The notes under the pieces were generated by a model. That model ran no database searches and was not told the DNA's origin. It saw only the letters and a list, made by a program, of their open reading frames with translations. Made by a program: the position numbers and the translations under genes. This document shows positions 22,801 to 33,100 of a stretch of DNA of 64,000 nucleotides, one piece after another; positions within the stretch are counted from its first letter, which is position 1, and each line of letters opens with the position of its first letter. Source of the stretch: Coprinellus micaceus (taxonomy: Eukaryota > Basidiomycota > Agaricomycetes > Agaricales > Psathyrellaceae); assembly GCA_951394405.1 (NCBI GenBank), contig OX596346.1, positions 1,860,001-1,924,000 of the forward strand, written 5' to 3'.

Positions 22801-24679
22801 AGGGGGTGCACAGAGAAACAATCAGCTACCCGAAACAGAGGATGAGGATGAGGATGAAGACGACGATGAAGACGACGAACCTGTACAACCCATTGCAGCT
22901 GAGGACTTTGACCTTGACGACGAACCTGTAGACATGGAAGATGCACTACGTGCCACCAGTATACTTGATTCTCTCATCAGTCTATACCACGTCCCCCTGG
23001 AAGAGACCCTGACTCTTGACCAAGGCATGGAAATGGCATTCTACATGGCACAGGACAAAGCACTAGGAGCGGCTACACGCCGTCCAGGAGATGCGCCTCG
23101 GACACACTGGGAAGCCTTCGCAGGACCAGATGGCGAACACTGGCAGACCGCAGCACAGGTTGAGATTGACGCTCTAACCACCAATGGCACTTGGGAACTA
23201 GTCGAACTACCAGAGGGACGAAAGGTTGTCGGATCACGATGGGTCTTCCTCATCAAACGAAAGGCAGATGGCACAATTGACCGCTACAAGGCTCGACTTG
23301 TCGCCAAGGGATACTCCCAAATGCCTGGAGTAGACTACGATCAGACATGGGCACCTGCATCTCGTCTCACATCAATTCGCGCGATCTTCGCCCAAGCCGC
23401 CATGGAAGGACACTTCATCGAGACCATTGACGTCGACAATGCCTACCTCAACGGAACAATCGAGGAGCAATACGAAGTCTACATGGAGCAAGCGCCAGGG
23501 TTTGAGATCAAGAATCCAGACGCAAAGGGACGGAGATGGGTGTGCCGGCTGAAGAAGGGTTTATATGGCTTGAAACAGAGCGGACGACTATGGTACCAAA
23601 AGCTAGCATCAGAGCTTGAAGCAATCGGATTCACCCAAATAAAATCTGACCCGGCTATCTATGTCTGGGAGATGGATGGGACCCGCATTGTTGTACCAGT
23701 CTTCGTCGACGACATTACCATAACCTCGAAAAGCCAGGAGAAGATCCAATGGCTCAAGGACTCCCTTGCCAAGGTCTTCAAGATCAAGGATCTCGGACCC
23801 ACCTCGTACCTGCTTGGAATCAAGGTTGACTACGACCGCGAGAACCGAGTCATGCGCCTATCCCAGACTCAATACATCCTCGACATGCTTGCGCGATTCA
23901 AGATGGAGGACTGCTACCCAGTAGGAACTCCAATGGATCCAGGAAGCGGTGCTACTCTCACCAAGTACATTCCAAACAAGGCTGACGACGAGATGATGAA
24001 GAACGTCCCATACATGAATGCCATCGGCGCCCTGATATACCTTATGATTGCGACACGCCCTGACATTGCCTACGCTGTTGCCAAACTAGCCCAATACAAC
24101 TCCAACCCCGGACCTATGCATTGGAAAGCAGTCAAGCACCTATTCCGTTACCTCAAGGGAACCAAAGATCTGAAGCTCACCTATCGTAACAATGGTAGCA
24201 AGATGTCTTCGGAACTCTTTCAAGCGTACAGCGACGCAGATCATGCTGGGTGCCTTGACACGCGACGATCCACATCTGGATTTGTCATTAAAATGGGATC
24301 AGGAGCAGTTAGTTGGTCGGCAAAGAAGCAATCGACGGTGGCAGACTCCTCAACAGAGGCAGAGTACGTCTCTGCGTCGAGCGCTGGAAGGGACATCATC
24401 TGGATGCGCACACTCCTGAAGGAACTTGGTCACGACGTCTCTACTCCCTCACCACTCATGGTCGACAACCAATCCGCACTCAAGGTTCTCCGGAACCCAG
24501 AACTCCATAGCCGAATGAAGCACATCGATATAAAGATGCATTGGATTCGGGATGCTATCAAGCGAGGCGACATTACTGTTCACTTTTTATCTACTACCGA
24601 TATGATCGCCGATATATTTACTAAACCTTTACCCAAACCTGCCGTTGAACGTCATCGACTTGCTCTTGGACTCGAGTAA
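19853..24679 (+). CDS. Copia Gag-Pol polyprotein
   Basis: One frame of about 1608 residues from the ATG at 19853 (context ACCATCATGG); the frame is open 35 codons further upstream. Order: Gag-like region with the UBN2-type signature IWEKLLETYQ; a histidine/cysteine knuckle variant (YRCKVHGWQNTHEDKDC) instead of CCHC; aspartic protease (DSGATSH); integrase with H-H-C-C (HQRLGHI, CEHC) and the acidic triad (HSDLHGP, DDKGGEY, NGVSERLNRT); a proline-rich then acidic linker; reverse transcriptase (KARLVAKGYSQ, FVDDITI as the YxDD box); RNase H (YSDADHAGC, DSSTEAEYV) ending in DIFTKPLP. No stop or frameshift is seen. Integrase before reverse transcriptase defines Ty1/Copia (Pseudoviridae). Confidence 0.95.
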   Translation: MDSTTTSSPIMLTAYTVQQWKFTVENKAFDLNAYGILTGEEKKPGSNADDKVKSDYASRRSKLIGYVRSTLDHSQLETVLSGIQVTDIAAIWEKLLETYQPKTSGSRISVLQEMMALRMRSSGFEKETYSDFGSRCMAHASRLTALLPQGAEYLPETTQTVTISSQTTSDGATTTIQSTSRGAHELLTPSAFEEGYTAAHLARDLAISMIPIGLGKDDTILRNTLNHISTGDDNPLEVLDHLRKADSLARNTQLAEGTSAALQVATAAPKKKAKYRCKVHGWQNTHEDKDCRVQNSQKAKIAETPTTAATAEESVMMASVAHIASPLIRRARNNPTNTSWNPDSGATSHMTPNRKWIRNMVAVKIAVSLANNEIVWATGKGEVRFTPRIYGKVGQTVIFNDVLYVPALRNNLFSILSVVKKSKMRVVIEGDSLDFFKNGELLLTATIDGTVGSLNGTTLENTETEAAYISKIEKELLHQRLGHIGKDRLETLMRQDLATGILVKEGTELNDTCEHCIAGKQHRDPFPKLSANRSTELLGRIHSDLHGPLAVQTPIGYRYWITFIDDHSRFKEVALLKHKSDAFQAFKDFVAKSERKLGTKVKELRDDKGGEYMGNDFIQWCKGLGIARQHTVKATPQQNGVSERLNRTLTEGVIAMLNQARLPMMFWGAAVLYYTDILNATPSSTLSNTTSYEVWHKAKPDLSMHRVFGCRVYVHVSRKDRKNLQSHTEPCVFIGFEPGYKGWKCYNPVTKKITISRDVIFAEGIFPGLSTVGNEQAYTPIGIRDIWPDANLEPENPPLAPPHAPIAPPPPPHDHPDDGSDESDNDDDGDQAAPRTPERPPKTEPKMPATQQPSVHPSIPPTPTKRDPSSTPSTKQLLPIPALFPGLPAPAEDGPMFPELPPPAPVAPPAPAQKRTRPPPPPPRESIPRKAKVPKAPPLVAQSSRPVRKTATTVKDYQLASGKGRRGTIPVARREGGEQVADRGGAQRNNQLPETEDEDEDEDDDEDDEPVQPIAAEDFDLDDEPVDMEDALRATSILDSLISLYHVPLEETLTLDQGMEMAFYMAQDKALGAATRRPGDAPRTHWEAFAGPDGEHWQTAAQVEIDALTTNGTWELVELPEGRKVVGSRWVFLIKRKADGTIDRYKARLVAKGYSQMPGVDYDQTWAPASRLTSIRAIFAQAAMEGHFIETIDVDNAYLNGTIEEQYEVYMEQAPGFEIKNPDAKGRRWVCRLKKGLYGLKQSGRLWYQKLASELEAIGFTQIKSDPAIYVWEMDGTRIVVPVFVDDITITSKSQEKIQWLKDSLAKVFKIKDLGPTSYLLGIKVDYDRENRVMRLSQTQYILDMLARFKMEDCYPVGTPMDPGSGATLTKYIPNKADDEMMKNVPYMNAIGALIYLMIATRPDIAYAVAKLAQYNSNPGPMHWKAVKHLFRYLKGTKDLKLTYRNNGSKMSSELFQAYSDADHAGCLDTRRSTSGFVIKMGSGAVSWSAKKQSTVADSSTEAEYVSASSAGRDIIWMRTLLKELGHDVSTPSPLMVDNQSALKVLRNPELHSRMKHIDIKMHWIRDAIKRGDITVHFLSTTDMIADIFTKPLPKPAVERHRLALGLE

Positions 24680-24706
24680 ATACAGAGACATTACATTGAG
24701 GGGGTG

Positions 24707-25089
24707 TGTTGGAAGACAATGCTCATGTCAACTCTATCTCTACAAAGAATACCTCTATTTCGAACGTTTTACTTATCTTCTATTGTTCTACAGAGAACAA
24801 CAAGCACCTTGTATTATTCCCATTATACTCGCACTTATTGTTCTCTTATCTCCACCTTATCTCCATTCACTGCTATTGTTCTCTACTTATGGAACGTCTA
24901 TTGTTCTTTCCTATTGTTCCGCATATAGGTTATCTATTGTTCTCCACAGTATATAGTCCACACTGTAAGTGGGTGAGTCCCCATCGAACTCTCCCCACTT
25001 ACAGGTGCGTATCTTGTATACCCTACTTACTTCCAATCTAACATCGAACTCTCCCCACTTACAGTGGGTCATACTTGCATCGTTCTACA
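24707..25089 (+). repeat. 3' LTR of the Copia element
   Basis: Same 383-bp sequence as the 5' LTR, preceded by the purine tract at 24698-24704 and two extra bases (TG). It is followed immediately by the TTCCT target duplication. Confidence 0.95.
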
Positions 25090-25702
25090 TTCCTTCCTGT
25101 CAGCAGGTAGCTGGACTCCCTCTGCTGTCGGTAAGTTGTAGCCCCTCCTTGTAGGGATATTGAAAGCTTACCTTCCCTAAGCTGCTTAGCCTTGACATGG
25201 GATAGGGCGTTCTGAATAGTGGGCGCCCGTGTTTGCTTGTACGCAGTTTCGTTCCGAATAAAATTCTTGACAAACTTGACAGACCGGCCGTGCTTGCTTG
25301 CGAGGGCTTCTACGGCATCATGCTCACGGCCGAGATGGTTACTGACGTCCTCGTGAAACCTCTCAGTGTCCAAGCGAGACTGAGCTTGTCGAATCTGTGT
25401 TGCGCGTATCTGTGAGTCTGTCTTCTTTGGCTGGCTGTTGGCTCGAGGAGGTATAATCTCTTTCTGGGGGTTCCGAGCAGCGTATGTTAGGCTTGTGGCG
25501 ACATCGCAATCTTTGTCTTCCATGGTAGATATGTGCAGTACAAGGAGAGCAGAAGTCAGTGCAGGACAGCAAGAGATAAGACGCGTAGAGGCCAGCGCAA
25601 CTTTGTGAGCAGGTGAATTTTTGTTGTTTTGATCGCTTACTCCTCATCTGCCGCTTAGCCCCAGCCTCAACGCCCAATCGCCATTTACCAGGCCGTCTCA
25701 AA

Positions 25703-26389
25703 ATGCGAAACAAGGCTACTGGGCCAAGGGCCTCGAAGCCAGCCGTTCCCCCGTTTCAACCAGTAGTGAAGCAAGAGCCCCAGTTCAACTCAGAGGGGCT
25801 GAAGCACAATGTGGTCGCGCCCCAATCCCATACTCAGGGTCTCCCCAATGCAACCCCGCAACAAACAGAAAATTCTACGCCAAAGCTCAAGTTTGAAGAC
25901 GCCTTTGGAGATGGATGCGTAAAGGGTCTGCCTTCCAAGGGGATTGAGCAGGATGATCGTGCGTGCCTACTCTAAGTTCTCTCCTTCCCCAATACCTGAG
26001 CACTCCCCTGCCCGCCCTCTCTATAAAAAGAAATGAAGATGAGCCCACGACACACCACTTCCCTCCAGTTGCCCACCCTTCCATGCACTATCCACACCTC
26101 CAGACCGGATGGCCATCGCTGCTGTGCCCCTCTGAAGCTGGATGGGAAATCCTTCGGGTTCAGGATGGAAGATATCACAGGCACGTACATTCATCTTCCT
26201 CAACGTTCCTTCCCTAACTGAATCACCTATGGTATAGAGGAGAGGTGGAGGCATATATTGATGGATTATTATGGCCCCCATGTCTTTGAGCCTGGGTTTT
26301 TCAGTGATTCGGACGATGAGGATTGGGCGCCTCCTCCTCCTCCTCCAAACCAACGCCGGTACCCTCCTAAACCCTGGGTTGACGTTTAA
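25703..26389 (+). CDS. Small acidic protein of the KDZ element
   Basis: Three exons (25703-25958, 26031-26180, 26238-26389) give 185 residues. The N-terminal part is low-complexity and Gln/Pro-rich. The middle contains LDGKSFGFRMEDIT. The C-terminal part reads WRHILMDYYGPHVFEPGFF, then an acidic SDSDDEDW and a proline run. The second intron appears to use a GC donor (ACAG/GCACGT) with a normal AG acceptor; this keeps the frame, whereas the nearby GT at 26185 does not. It sits between two minus-strand genes of the element, converging on the TET/JBP gene 45 bp away. No family recognised. Confidence 0.55.
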
Positions 26390-26434
26390 CGGCCTGTATT
26401 TATGTAATTGCGGCATCTTGCTATTTACATACAG

Positions 26435-28223
26435 CTAATCTACGTCAATTGGCCCTGCCCCATACTCCCAAGTGCCCGCAAGAATCTCCGACGTCGTACT
26501 CCATAGTCCAAGCCCCATCTTCCACCGTAAAGGTTTGCGAGCAAGCATATCAGCATAGCTCTGGGGGTTCTGCTCACGGAGCTCGTTCTCCGTTCGGAAG
26601 CCGTTGTCAACGTAGCGGAAGAGTGCACCTGGAGAGTACTGGGTGAAAGATGTCCGGGTCTCCCCCTGCTGTATGCCAGTATTTCCATGCTCAAAAACGG
26701 CAGAAGGGAGGAGAATCTGAGCTCCAGGTGGGAACTCAATAATTAGTCGAAGTTCCTTTATTACTAGATGTCCGCCTTTCCGTGGATCGTATTTTCCAAG
26801 CGCCGTTACCACACAGAAGCCATAGGCACAGTTCATTGCATCGCGATGGCCGTGGGTGATCACCTCGGGGCCCATGTTCAAGGCGCAGGCACAGAAGGCG
26901 CTTCTTGTGAAGTTGGGCCTGAGATTTGGGCAATGTTGGCGAGTGGCCATGGCCCGTCGGTGAAAGTGTTGGTATACCTTGGGGTGGTAAAGATGAAGAG
27001 CCGCTGGGCCGACGGCGAACGTAAGCATAGCGAAGGAGAAAAAATAAGGAGAGTAACTCACCACTCTGTGCGTGAGCCAAACGCTGAACGCTGGGGTTGT
27101 CGAGAAGTTGCTGGACCAGTCCCTCGTGGCCTCTGTTCTGGAGGTTGTACGGTTTGGAAGGGCCGTGCCCATAGCACATGCCTGCATTGAAGGCAGGAAA
27201 GCGGCCCCGTTTAGGATTGACAGGGGCACTCAGTCCTACCTCTGCGCCGGCAGAACACAGAGCGGCGTGGGCGTCCTCACATGCCTGGTCGTACGTCGGG
27301 TCGTCGGGCCGTCCGACGCAGACCACAACGGCCACCCCGGTTTCGCTTTCCTCAATGATGATAGACTCCCTTGAATTATGGGAACTGTCAGTATGGAAGG
27401 GATGCCTGGAAAGGGCATGAGGGACTCACTTGCCATCCCACTCCAGGTAGTCCCATCCATCCTTCAGCAACTCCTCCAGAACAAACCCCTCCTCCTCCCC
27501 CGAGTTGGCAGTGAGCGCCTCATAGCCTGTTTTATTGGAAGGCAGGGAGGGGAGATCAAGAGGCCGAGGCACAGACCCACTTGACGCGAGCTTGGCCCGG
27601 GCTATCTCCAGAGGTGGGCGGCCAGCCTCTTCAAACGCGCGCTCCTTGTTGTTCTTGACGTGCTTCTTCTTCCGCACCTTGTTATGCACAGTGTGCGGCT
27701 TGGGTGGCGGCAGTTGGCTGAGTGGCATCGGGGCAGCGTTTGTAGGGGAGCATGCACGGGTAGAGGAACTGGCGGAGGAGAGTCGGGGGCGTTTTGGCGA
27801 GGAGTTGGCGTCAGAAGATGGGGCAGCGTTGAAGTTCAGACCTGCCGAGCCCAGGCTGCGCTTCTTGCCTTTATCTACAGATTCAGGCGCAGCGGGGACG
27901 TTGGTATTGGGCGGAGAACGGGTGGAACAGGGGTCAAGGAGGAGAGAAGGGGAGGTGATGCTGAAGGAAGAGGACAAGACGCGTCCCCATATTGTCACGT
28001 TCTGGTCGCGATGGAGCTTAGCGCCGCTGGCGCTTAACGCAACTGCATCCGGACTCGTGTGGGATTCTTCGGATAAGGTGGCGGCTTGGACAAGCATCCC
28101 TATGGGGACACGACGAGCACATACGCGCGAGTATACTCTACCCGAACGCGTGCTGGCCTTAGTTACATGGTCAGAGGCAAGAAGAAAAAGACGGAGAGGA
28201 GAAACACGCACATAGGACGACAT
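26435..28223 (-). CDS. TET/JBP-type 2-oxoglutarate/Fe(II) dioxygenase
   Basis: Three exons (27430-28223, 27062-27369, 26435-27003) give about 556 residues with consistent phases. The N-terminal 200 residues are low-complexity with basic stretches (NKVRKKKHVKNNK), plausibly nuclear or DNA-binding. A conserved segment LKDGWDYLEWDGK precedes the core. The double-stranded beta-helix core carries the HxD metal motif (HGHRDAMN), GGHLVIKELRLIIEFPPG, the distal metal histidine (AVFEHGNT) and the 2-oxoglutarate arginine (GETRTSFTQYSPG). These match the fungal TET/JBP family, which oxidises 5-methyl pyrimidines in DNA and is known to travel with KDZ transposons (Iyer and colleagues, 2014). All key residues are present, so activity is plausible. 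The start is uncertain because the frame is open to 28373. Confidence 0.85.
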
Positions 28224-28830
28224 CCCAAACTCCCAGCAGTCTACAGGCGTGCAAACGCCGTCAGCCCGACAACGGGACTCCCACCAGCAACAGAGGCCCT
28301 TCCAAGGGGCAGAAAACGCGTAGGCAAAGCGCAGAGGAAAGGCGCCAAAGGGAACACGCGCAACCCACAACACACCCGCGACCCTGGTTTGGGTTCTAGC
28401 CGACAGTGGTTGAGGTTGTGGTTTTGAAGGTAGAGTGGGCGTTGTTTGGGATCTGGGATGTAGTGGAAAGAGAGAACGACGAAAATTGTATTCTCACCAT
28501 GAATTTCAGACTCAGAAATGAGCGTGGGGGTATGGCGGGGAATCCAATTGTGGCATTGAAGGCGCCAGAGAGGCTTAATTACCGTGGGAACGTCGTGTCG
28601 GTGCGCCTTGCTTTGCCCGGAGGCAACTTTACTGTGCCATACCAGCACACCTATGGCAATTGACGCTTAGTTGTTTTCGAATTTGGCATCTGAAATTTAT
28701 GCACTCTCGAATGATATCAGTATCAAGGCGCATAGTGCAGTCTTTAAAATCTAAGACGACGGCGCAACTTGATTTCCAACTATCCTATGTGATATCAGAC
28801 CAGATCGCGGCTTCTTTGCGTACCACCACC
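28224..28830. other. Divergent spacer between TET/JBP and the coiled-coil gene
   Basis: About 600 bp separate the two start codons. No coding frame was assigned. As the only upstream region of both genes it should contain both promoters. No clear TATA box or binding repeat was recognised. Confidence 0.4.
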
Positions 28831-29608
28831 ATGCCGCGACCAAAAATTTACAAGAACAAGAAAGAGAGACAAGAGGCGCAACGCAGGTATAGCCGCAAAT
28901 ACCATGAAACGTGCGTCCGGCGTGAAATTCCCTTCAATTTATTTGTGTTGAAACAACAGAGGCCACTGGGCGCCGTGCAGTCATAAAGATCAAATTAACG
29001 AGCAGCGTCGAGAGGCACATGCTATTGCGAAGAAAATGTGAGTAAGTTTCATGCCTTTAAAACTAATTGATTCCTAATTAAATGGGCTTAGAGAGTTGAG
29101 AAAAGTCGCAAGGGCTGAACAGCAGGGATTGCAGGCCCAGACCAGCCCCAAAACATCGGAAAGGACAACGAGGTAACTTGATGAGGCCCGCTTCAAGGTA
29201 CAAAAGGAACTGACGCGTATCCCATTACTCAGAGATACAGCCACCCTTTCCCCTCAAAAACAGGCCCACGAGCTTCGAGCTCGCTTTCGCTCTCTTGTCC
29301 AGAGGACTCCCAAGGAGTTTCTCATGTCAATTTGCATGGACTACGAGAAGGCCCGCCACGAGAACCTCAAAGCGGCCCGCTATGCGATTGAAAAGTGCAT
29401 CAAAATGTTCGCCCACCTGATGGATAGTGCCAAGGACCTGAAGTCTGACCGTGGTGTGGAAGAGGGAGTCGGCAAAGTTGCTTCCAACCTCATTGAGCAG
29501 ACGCACACTATTGTGTCGTGGTTGGAGGAAGTTCAAGATGCAAGTTCGAAGAACCCTGCATCTGTCATGGTGCGCTTTTGGATGGAAGATTTTGCCTTCC
29601 TCAAATAG
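28831..29608 (+). CDS. Small basic/coiled-coil protein of the KDZ element
   Basis: Four exons (28831-28910, 28960-29037, 29092-29172, 29233-29608) give 204 residues with matching phases. The N-terminus MPRPKIYKNKKERQEAQRR and the following HKDQINEQRREAHAIAKK are highly basic and helical, resembling a DNA-binding basic region. The C-terminal part is a long helix-rich domain (LRARFRSLVQRTPKEF, VSWLEEVQDASS). Similar short proteins with a MPRP-start and a basic region are, as far as I recall, frequent next to fungal KDZ transposases. It could help the transposase bind the terminal repeats, but that is inference. Confidence 0.65.
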
Positions 29609-30120
29609 GGTGTACATAGGTAGCAGGACAAAACACTACAGCGTTGCTACAGCGTGCCCGGAGTGTGCTTGGAGTGATAGCTCAAAGCGCGGTATTTCGG
29701 AATGTTAAGGGGCCACTCCTACCACAGGATAGAATATAAAATTGATACAGGATTTATAAATGCACGCCGAAGCATCAAAGGCAATACGCGCCTGCCTCTA
29801 TCAGTCCTCAGACTCCTCACCCAAAGTCATGAACGAGCGCTTAAGTGTGGGATGCGGCTGCAATGACAAAGCGCCCAAATATTCAGACTATCGCCGCTGG
29901 GGAGGATATTGTATATGTATTTGGGAAGTATTAATCATTAAGGTGTGTAGAAGGAGCGGTGGGCAGACGCGCTGTCTAAGTTGTAGGAATGAGAGTCGTG
30001 ACTTGAAGTTGGTCCCGACACGCTTCGAGTATTGATTTCTCACGCATTATCTATCTTTTTGCTTTGTACTCCCACTGTGGCTGAATTGTGCGAGGCTCTC
30101 GACTCCCGCGTGGGATCTTC
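29609..30120. other. Spacer upstream of the KDZ transposase
   Basis: AT-rich sequence (29730-29760, 29900-29945) without an assignable exon. It probably contains the 3' UTR of the coiled-coil gene and the promoter of the transposase. Confidence 0.4.
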
Positions 30121-33100
30121 ATGGGGTCTGGAAAGGCCAGGAATGCTGTTCTGAAGGGATCCAAGTCCTATTCCCATGGCAAACTCGGTGCACACAGCCT
30201 GAAGAATGTGCGGGATCGGGTCCTTGGGCGCGCGTTGAGCGGGAAGGCACAGGCGAAGCTCGACGCCGAGATCATAAGGGATTCCCAACAAGGTGAGCCG
30301 TCCACTCTAAGCGTGCGAGAGACTTGAAAATATAACGATTGGCACGCCTCAGCTATGCGGATCCGCCAATTGGGCGCCAATGGAACACCCTCTCACCTAG
30401 ACTCCGAGCCGACACCATGGATGGACAGCACGGCACACCTGGGCGACCTCAGCGGGTATAACTCAGATTTCTCCGACACCCAAGGAGAGGGTGTAAATGC
30501 TTCGTCAGGTCGGAGAGCAGAGGAGGACAACGTGTTGCTGCAGGACCGGGAAGAGGTACAGAAGTCCCGGTGCGTTGAACTATCACCCCAATACCTGTTA
30601 TAGGGACCCATGTTCTGGATAGGCGTCGCTATGAAGACACGAGGACCAGATGAGATCAGCTTCAGAAGCAAACCAATGGTTTTGAGGCCCAGCTGAATCA
30701 TCTGGTTGACACATATATGCGCTGGGTACACGACCTCGGAGACAAGGGCTTAGGCACCGCAATTCCACCCACTCTCAATCTTAATGCACAGGGAAAGTAT
30801 GAAGTCCAAGTGCTAGATGTATTCAGTAAGTCATCTTCTGCCCATTACTGCTGTGCGCAGGTTGTGAAACGTACACCTAGGCACATACCGGCATTTTGTG
30901 GACTTATTGCCATCTGACAACACGCCTGCATGCGCCTTCCTACGACACGGCCTGGTGCCCAGTTCACCCTTCTCCCCCGCGTATGCCGTCACCATACGTG
31001 CACTTGAGGTCTTCCGCACCACACACCTGCGCTGCCCACATCTCGCCATTGAGCCTTTTGTAAAGGCACTCTGTGACCTTTACGGAGTGTCGTACCGCCC
31101 CCCACTTCGACGCACCTTCTCAGCATGCTACGATCTCTATCTGCAATTGCGAGAGGAAGTAGAACGGAAGGTTATGATAAGACTCCAGCGGACGGGGTCT
31201 TGGGAGAGGAAGAATGCGTGCCCTGCATGTACGTACGAGCTGAAGGGTGAGGGACCTCTTCTCTTCCGAATTCTTGTAACTATGGACGGAAACGACTCAC
31301 TCAAGAGAATCTTGCGTTGAGTGCTCGACCTGGCGCTCCAGGACGATGAAGAGCCTGAGGCCGGTTCCAGTTCTCGGCAACCAGGGCCTCAAGGTGGTAG
31401 GAGTGAGCGCATAGACGAACGGTCTGTGTCTAGTGGTGTTTACCTCGAGCGACCTGCAGTGGACAGGTACCAGCGTACAAGCCCTGCTCAGCCATCTCAA
31501 CCCAACCCACTGGCGAAAGGGAAGGAGAAGGAAGTGCTTGGCGACGCCGAAAGCCCATGTGCGGGGCGATGGTCTAATATGAGTACAGAGGCAACCGGGA
31601 AGAGCTGGGCAATCTTTGATGAGACTGGCATATTTTTATGCCTGTGTCGCCATGGGTTTGCCCTTGCCGTATGTGACATGGTCCAGAGCGGAGAACAGTA
31701 CGTTGGATATCATTTTTGAACACTTCGCATTTTTGTACTCACATGAAACACCCAGGGCGAAGTACCCTTTGGCTGTTGTTGAGGCGCTCCTTGATGCCTT
31801 TGGAGATAGGATCGGTTGTGGCTACGACATCGGGTGTCAGTTCAGCACCACCCTTCGACAGAGTGATCTCGGGCAGCGTGCGATAGAGCAAGGTTTCCGA
31901 TGCCTAGTCGGCTCATTTCACGGGCATGCCCACAACCGACTATGCCAGCTTTCACACCTTGCAACATACGTCAGAGGAATGGGTTTGGAGGACCTTGAGG
32001 GTTGCGAGCGCCTCTTCTCCAAATCGAACGCACTCGCAGCTGCGTTGCGGTATATGTCTGTCTTCCACCGGAAGCAGAGGATTGCACGATACATTCAACA
32101 CAACAGCAACTTCGAAGTATCACAGAATCTCAGTAAGCTGTCACTCCCTTCCTCAATCACTCGAGTTTGAACACCATGAGTTAATTATGACAAACCTCAG
32201 GTAAATTTATCGTCGACAACTACAAGCAAGCCCTCGAGATCCTTGAGGGTGAGGCGAGTGTCCTGAACGCCATGCAGAGCCGAGGAATCCAGGCTACTGA
32301 CTTTGAGAGGTGGATTGAAGAGGAGCGTGCCTATCTGTCTGGACTGAAGAAGGAGCCAGAAGAAGAGACACTCCAAATCACATATTATGAGCAGCTGGTG
32401 AAACTCGATGCCATGAGGTGAGCTTTAGTTTGGACCTTTCCTTTACCTTTTCAGTGGATATCTTATGGGCCTTACACCTTCCGGGCGGAATTTCGAGAGT
32501 ATAACGAACGAATTCCATCACTACGACCCCCAGAAAGCGTCGCAAACAGCTAGTTCATCTGGCAAGCGAAAGCTAACGCCTGAAACAAGGTTCCGACACG
32601 CGCAAGAATCATACGACCGCATCTTGCTCGCCGTCCAAGCAATTGAGGTCAAACTCCAGGTCCAAGCACGCTGGGTTCAGACGTCCGACGAATACAAGGC
32701 GGCAGAGACGCTCTTCCGCCATCGGTACTACCAGCGTTGTGTTGACGAACTTGAAGGCCTGGTGGTTTCTCGAATCTTCGAGCTTACAAAAATGAACATG
32801 GCACAAACCGGTGAGGAAAGCCTTTGGTGCTGTTTCACACGTGCCCTAGCAGTTGGCTGAATTCAAAACAGGGTACAAGCTGCGAAAGCATATTGCAGGC
32901 GCTTTGCAACAGCGCTCTCAAGCCATTCGGAATGCCTTGGATCGATATAACAGCGCCGCTGTTGCACTCCGTCCTCCTGCCCCGAAGCTGTCTTGGGACA
33001 AGGTCGTTGAGTACGCATTTCTGGCCGACTTTGATATCTTGCGGGACTCGAGGCAGGATGTTCGACACCGACCATGGGCACAGCCAGCCAACCGCATGCT

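Larger units (their letters stand above)
18882..25089 (+). mobile_element. Full-length Ty1/Copia LTR retrotransposon
   Basis: A 6208-bp element with two 383-bp LTRs that read identical by eye, flanked by the 5-bp duplication TTCCT (18877-18881 and 25090-25094). It has a primer-binding site just after the 5' LTR, a purine tract GAGGGGG at 24698-24704 before the 3' LTR, and one long intact polyprotein frame. Identical LTRs and an intact frame mean a very recent, possibly still competent, insertion. It interrupts exon 2 of the KDZ accessory gene in antisense orientation. Confidence 0.95.
17795..25523 (-). pseudogene. KDZ-element accessory protein gene, split by Copia
   Basis: Minus-strand exons: 25172-25523, then exon 2 split as 25090-25121 and 18691-18876, then 18449-18638, 18323-18385 and 17795-18270. 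Leaving out the retrotransposon and one TTCCT copy restores an uninterrupted frame of about 432 codons with all intron phases consistent, so the gene was intact until the insertion. The N-terminal half is charged and helical (LTRTQQARFIEQLQAHRD). The middle has GERTGAGSIVLSVRGHA and NFLVESFGVTPNEVARRMD. The C-terminal part has YSNYDREVRAELRVQLVGWP and ends in a basic then Glu-rich tail (EEDGEEEEEE). It resembles uncharacterised proteins that I recall as common beside basidiomycete KDZ transposases. Function unknown. Confidence 0.75.

Noticed and set aside
22840..22930. Acidic repeat in the Copia polyprotein as a separate gene
   Set aside because: It is the Asp/Glu-rich linker between integrase and reverse transcriptase in one continuous frame.
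28224..28373. Upstream in-frame extension of the TET/JBP gene
   Set aside because: The extra 50 residues have no conserved motif; the ATG at 28223 gives a more typical start, though not proven.
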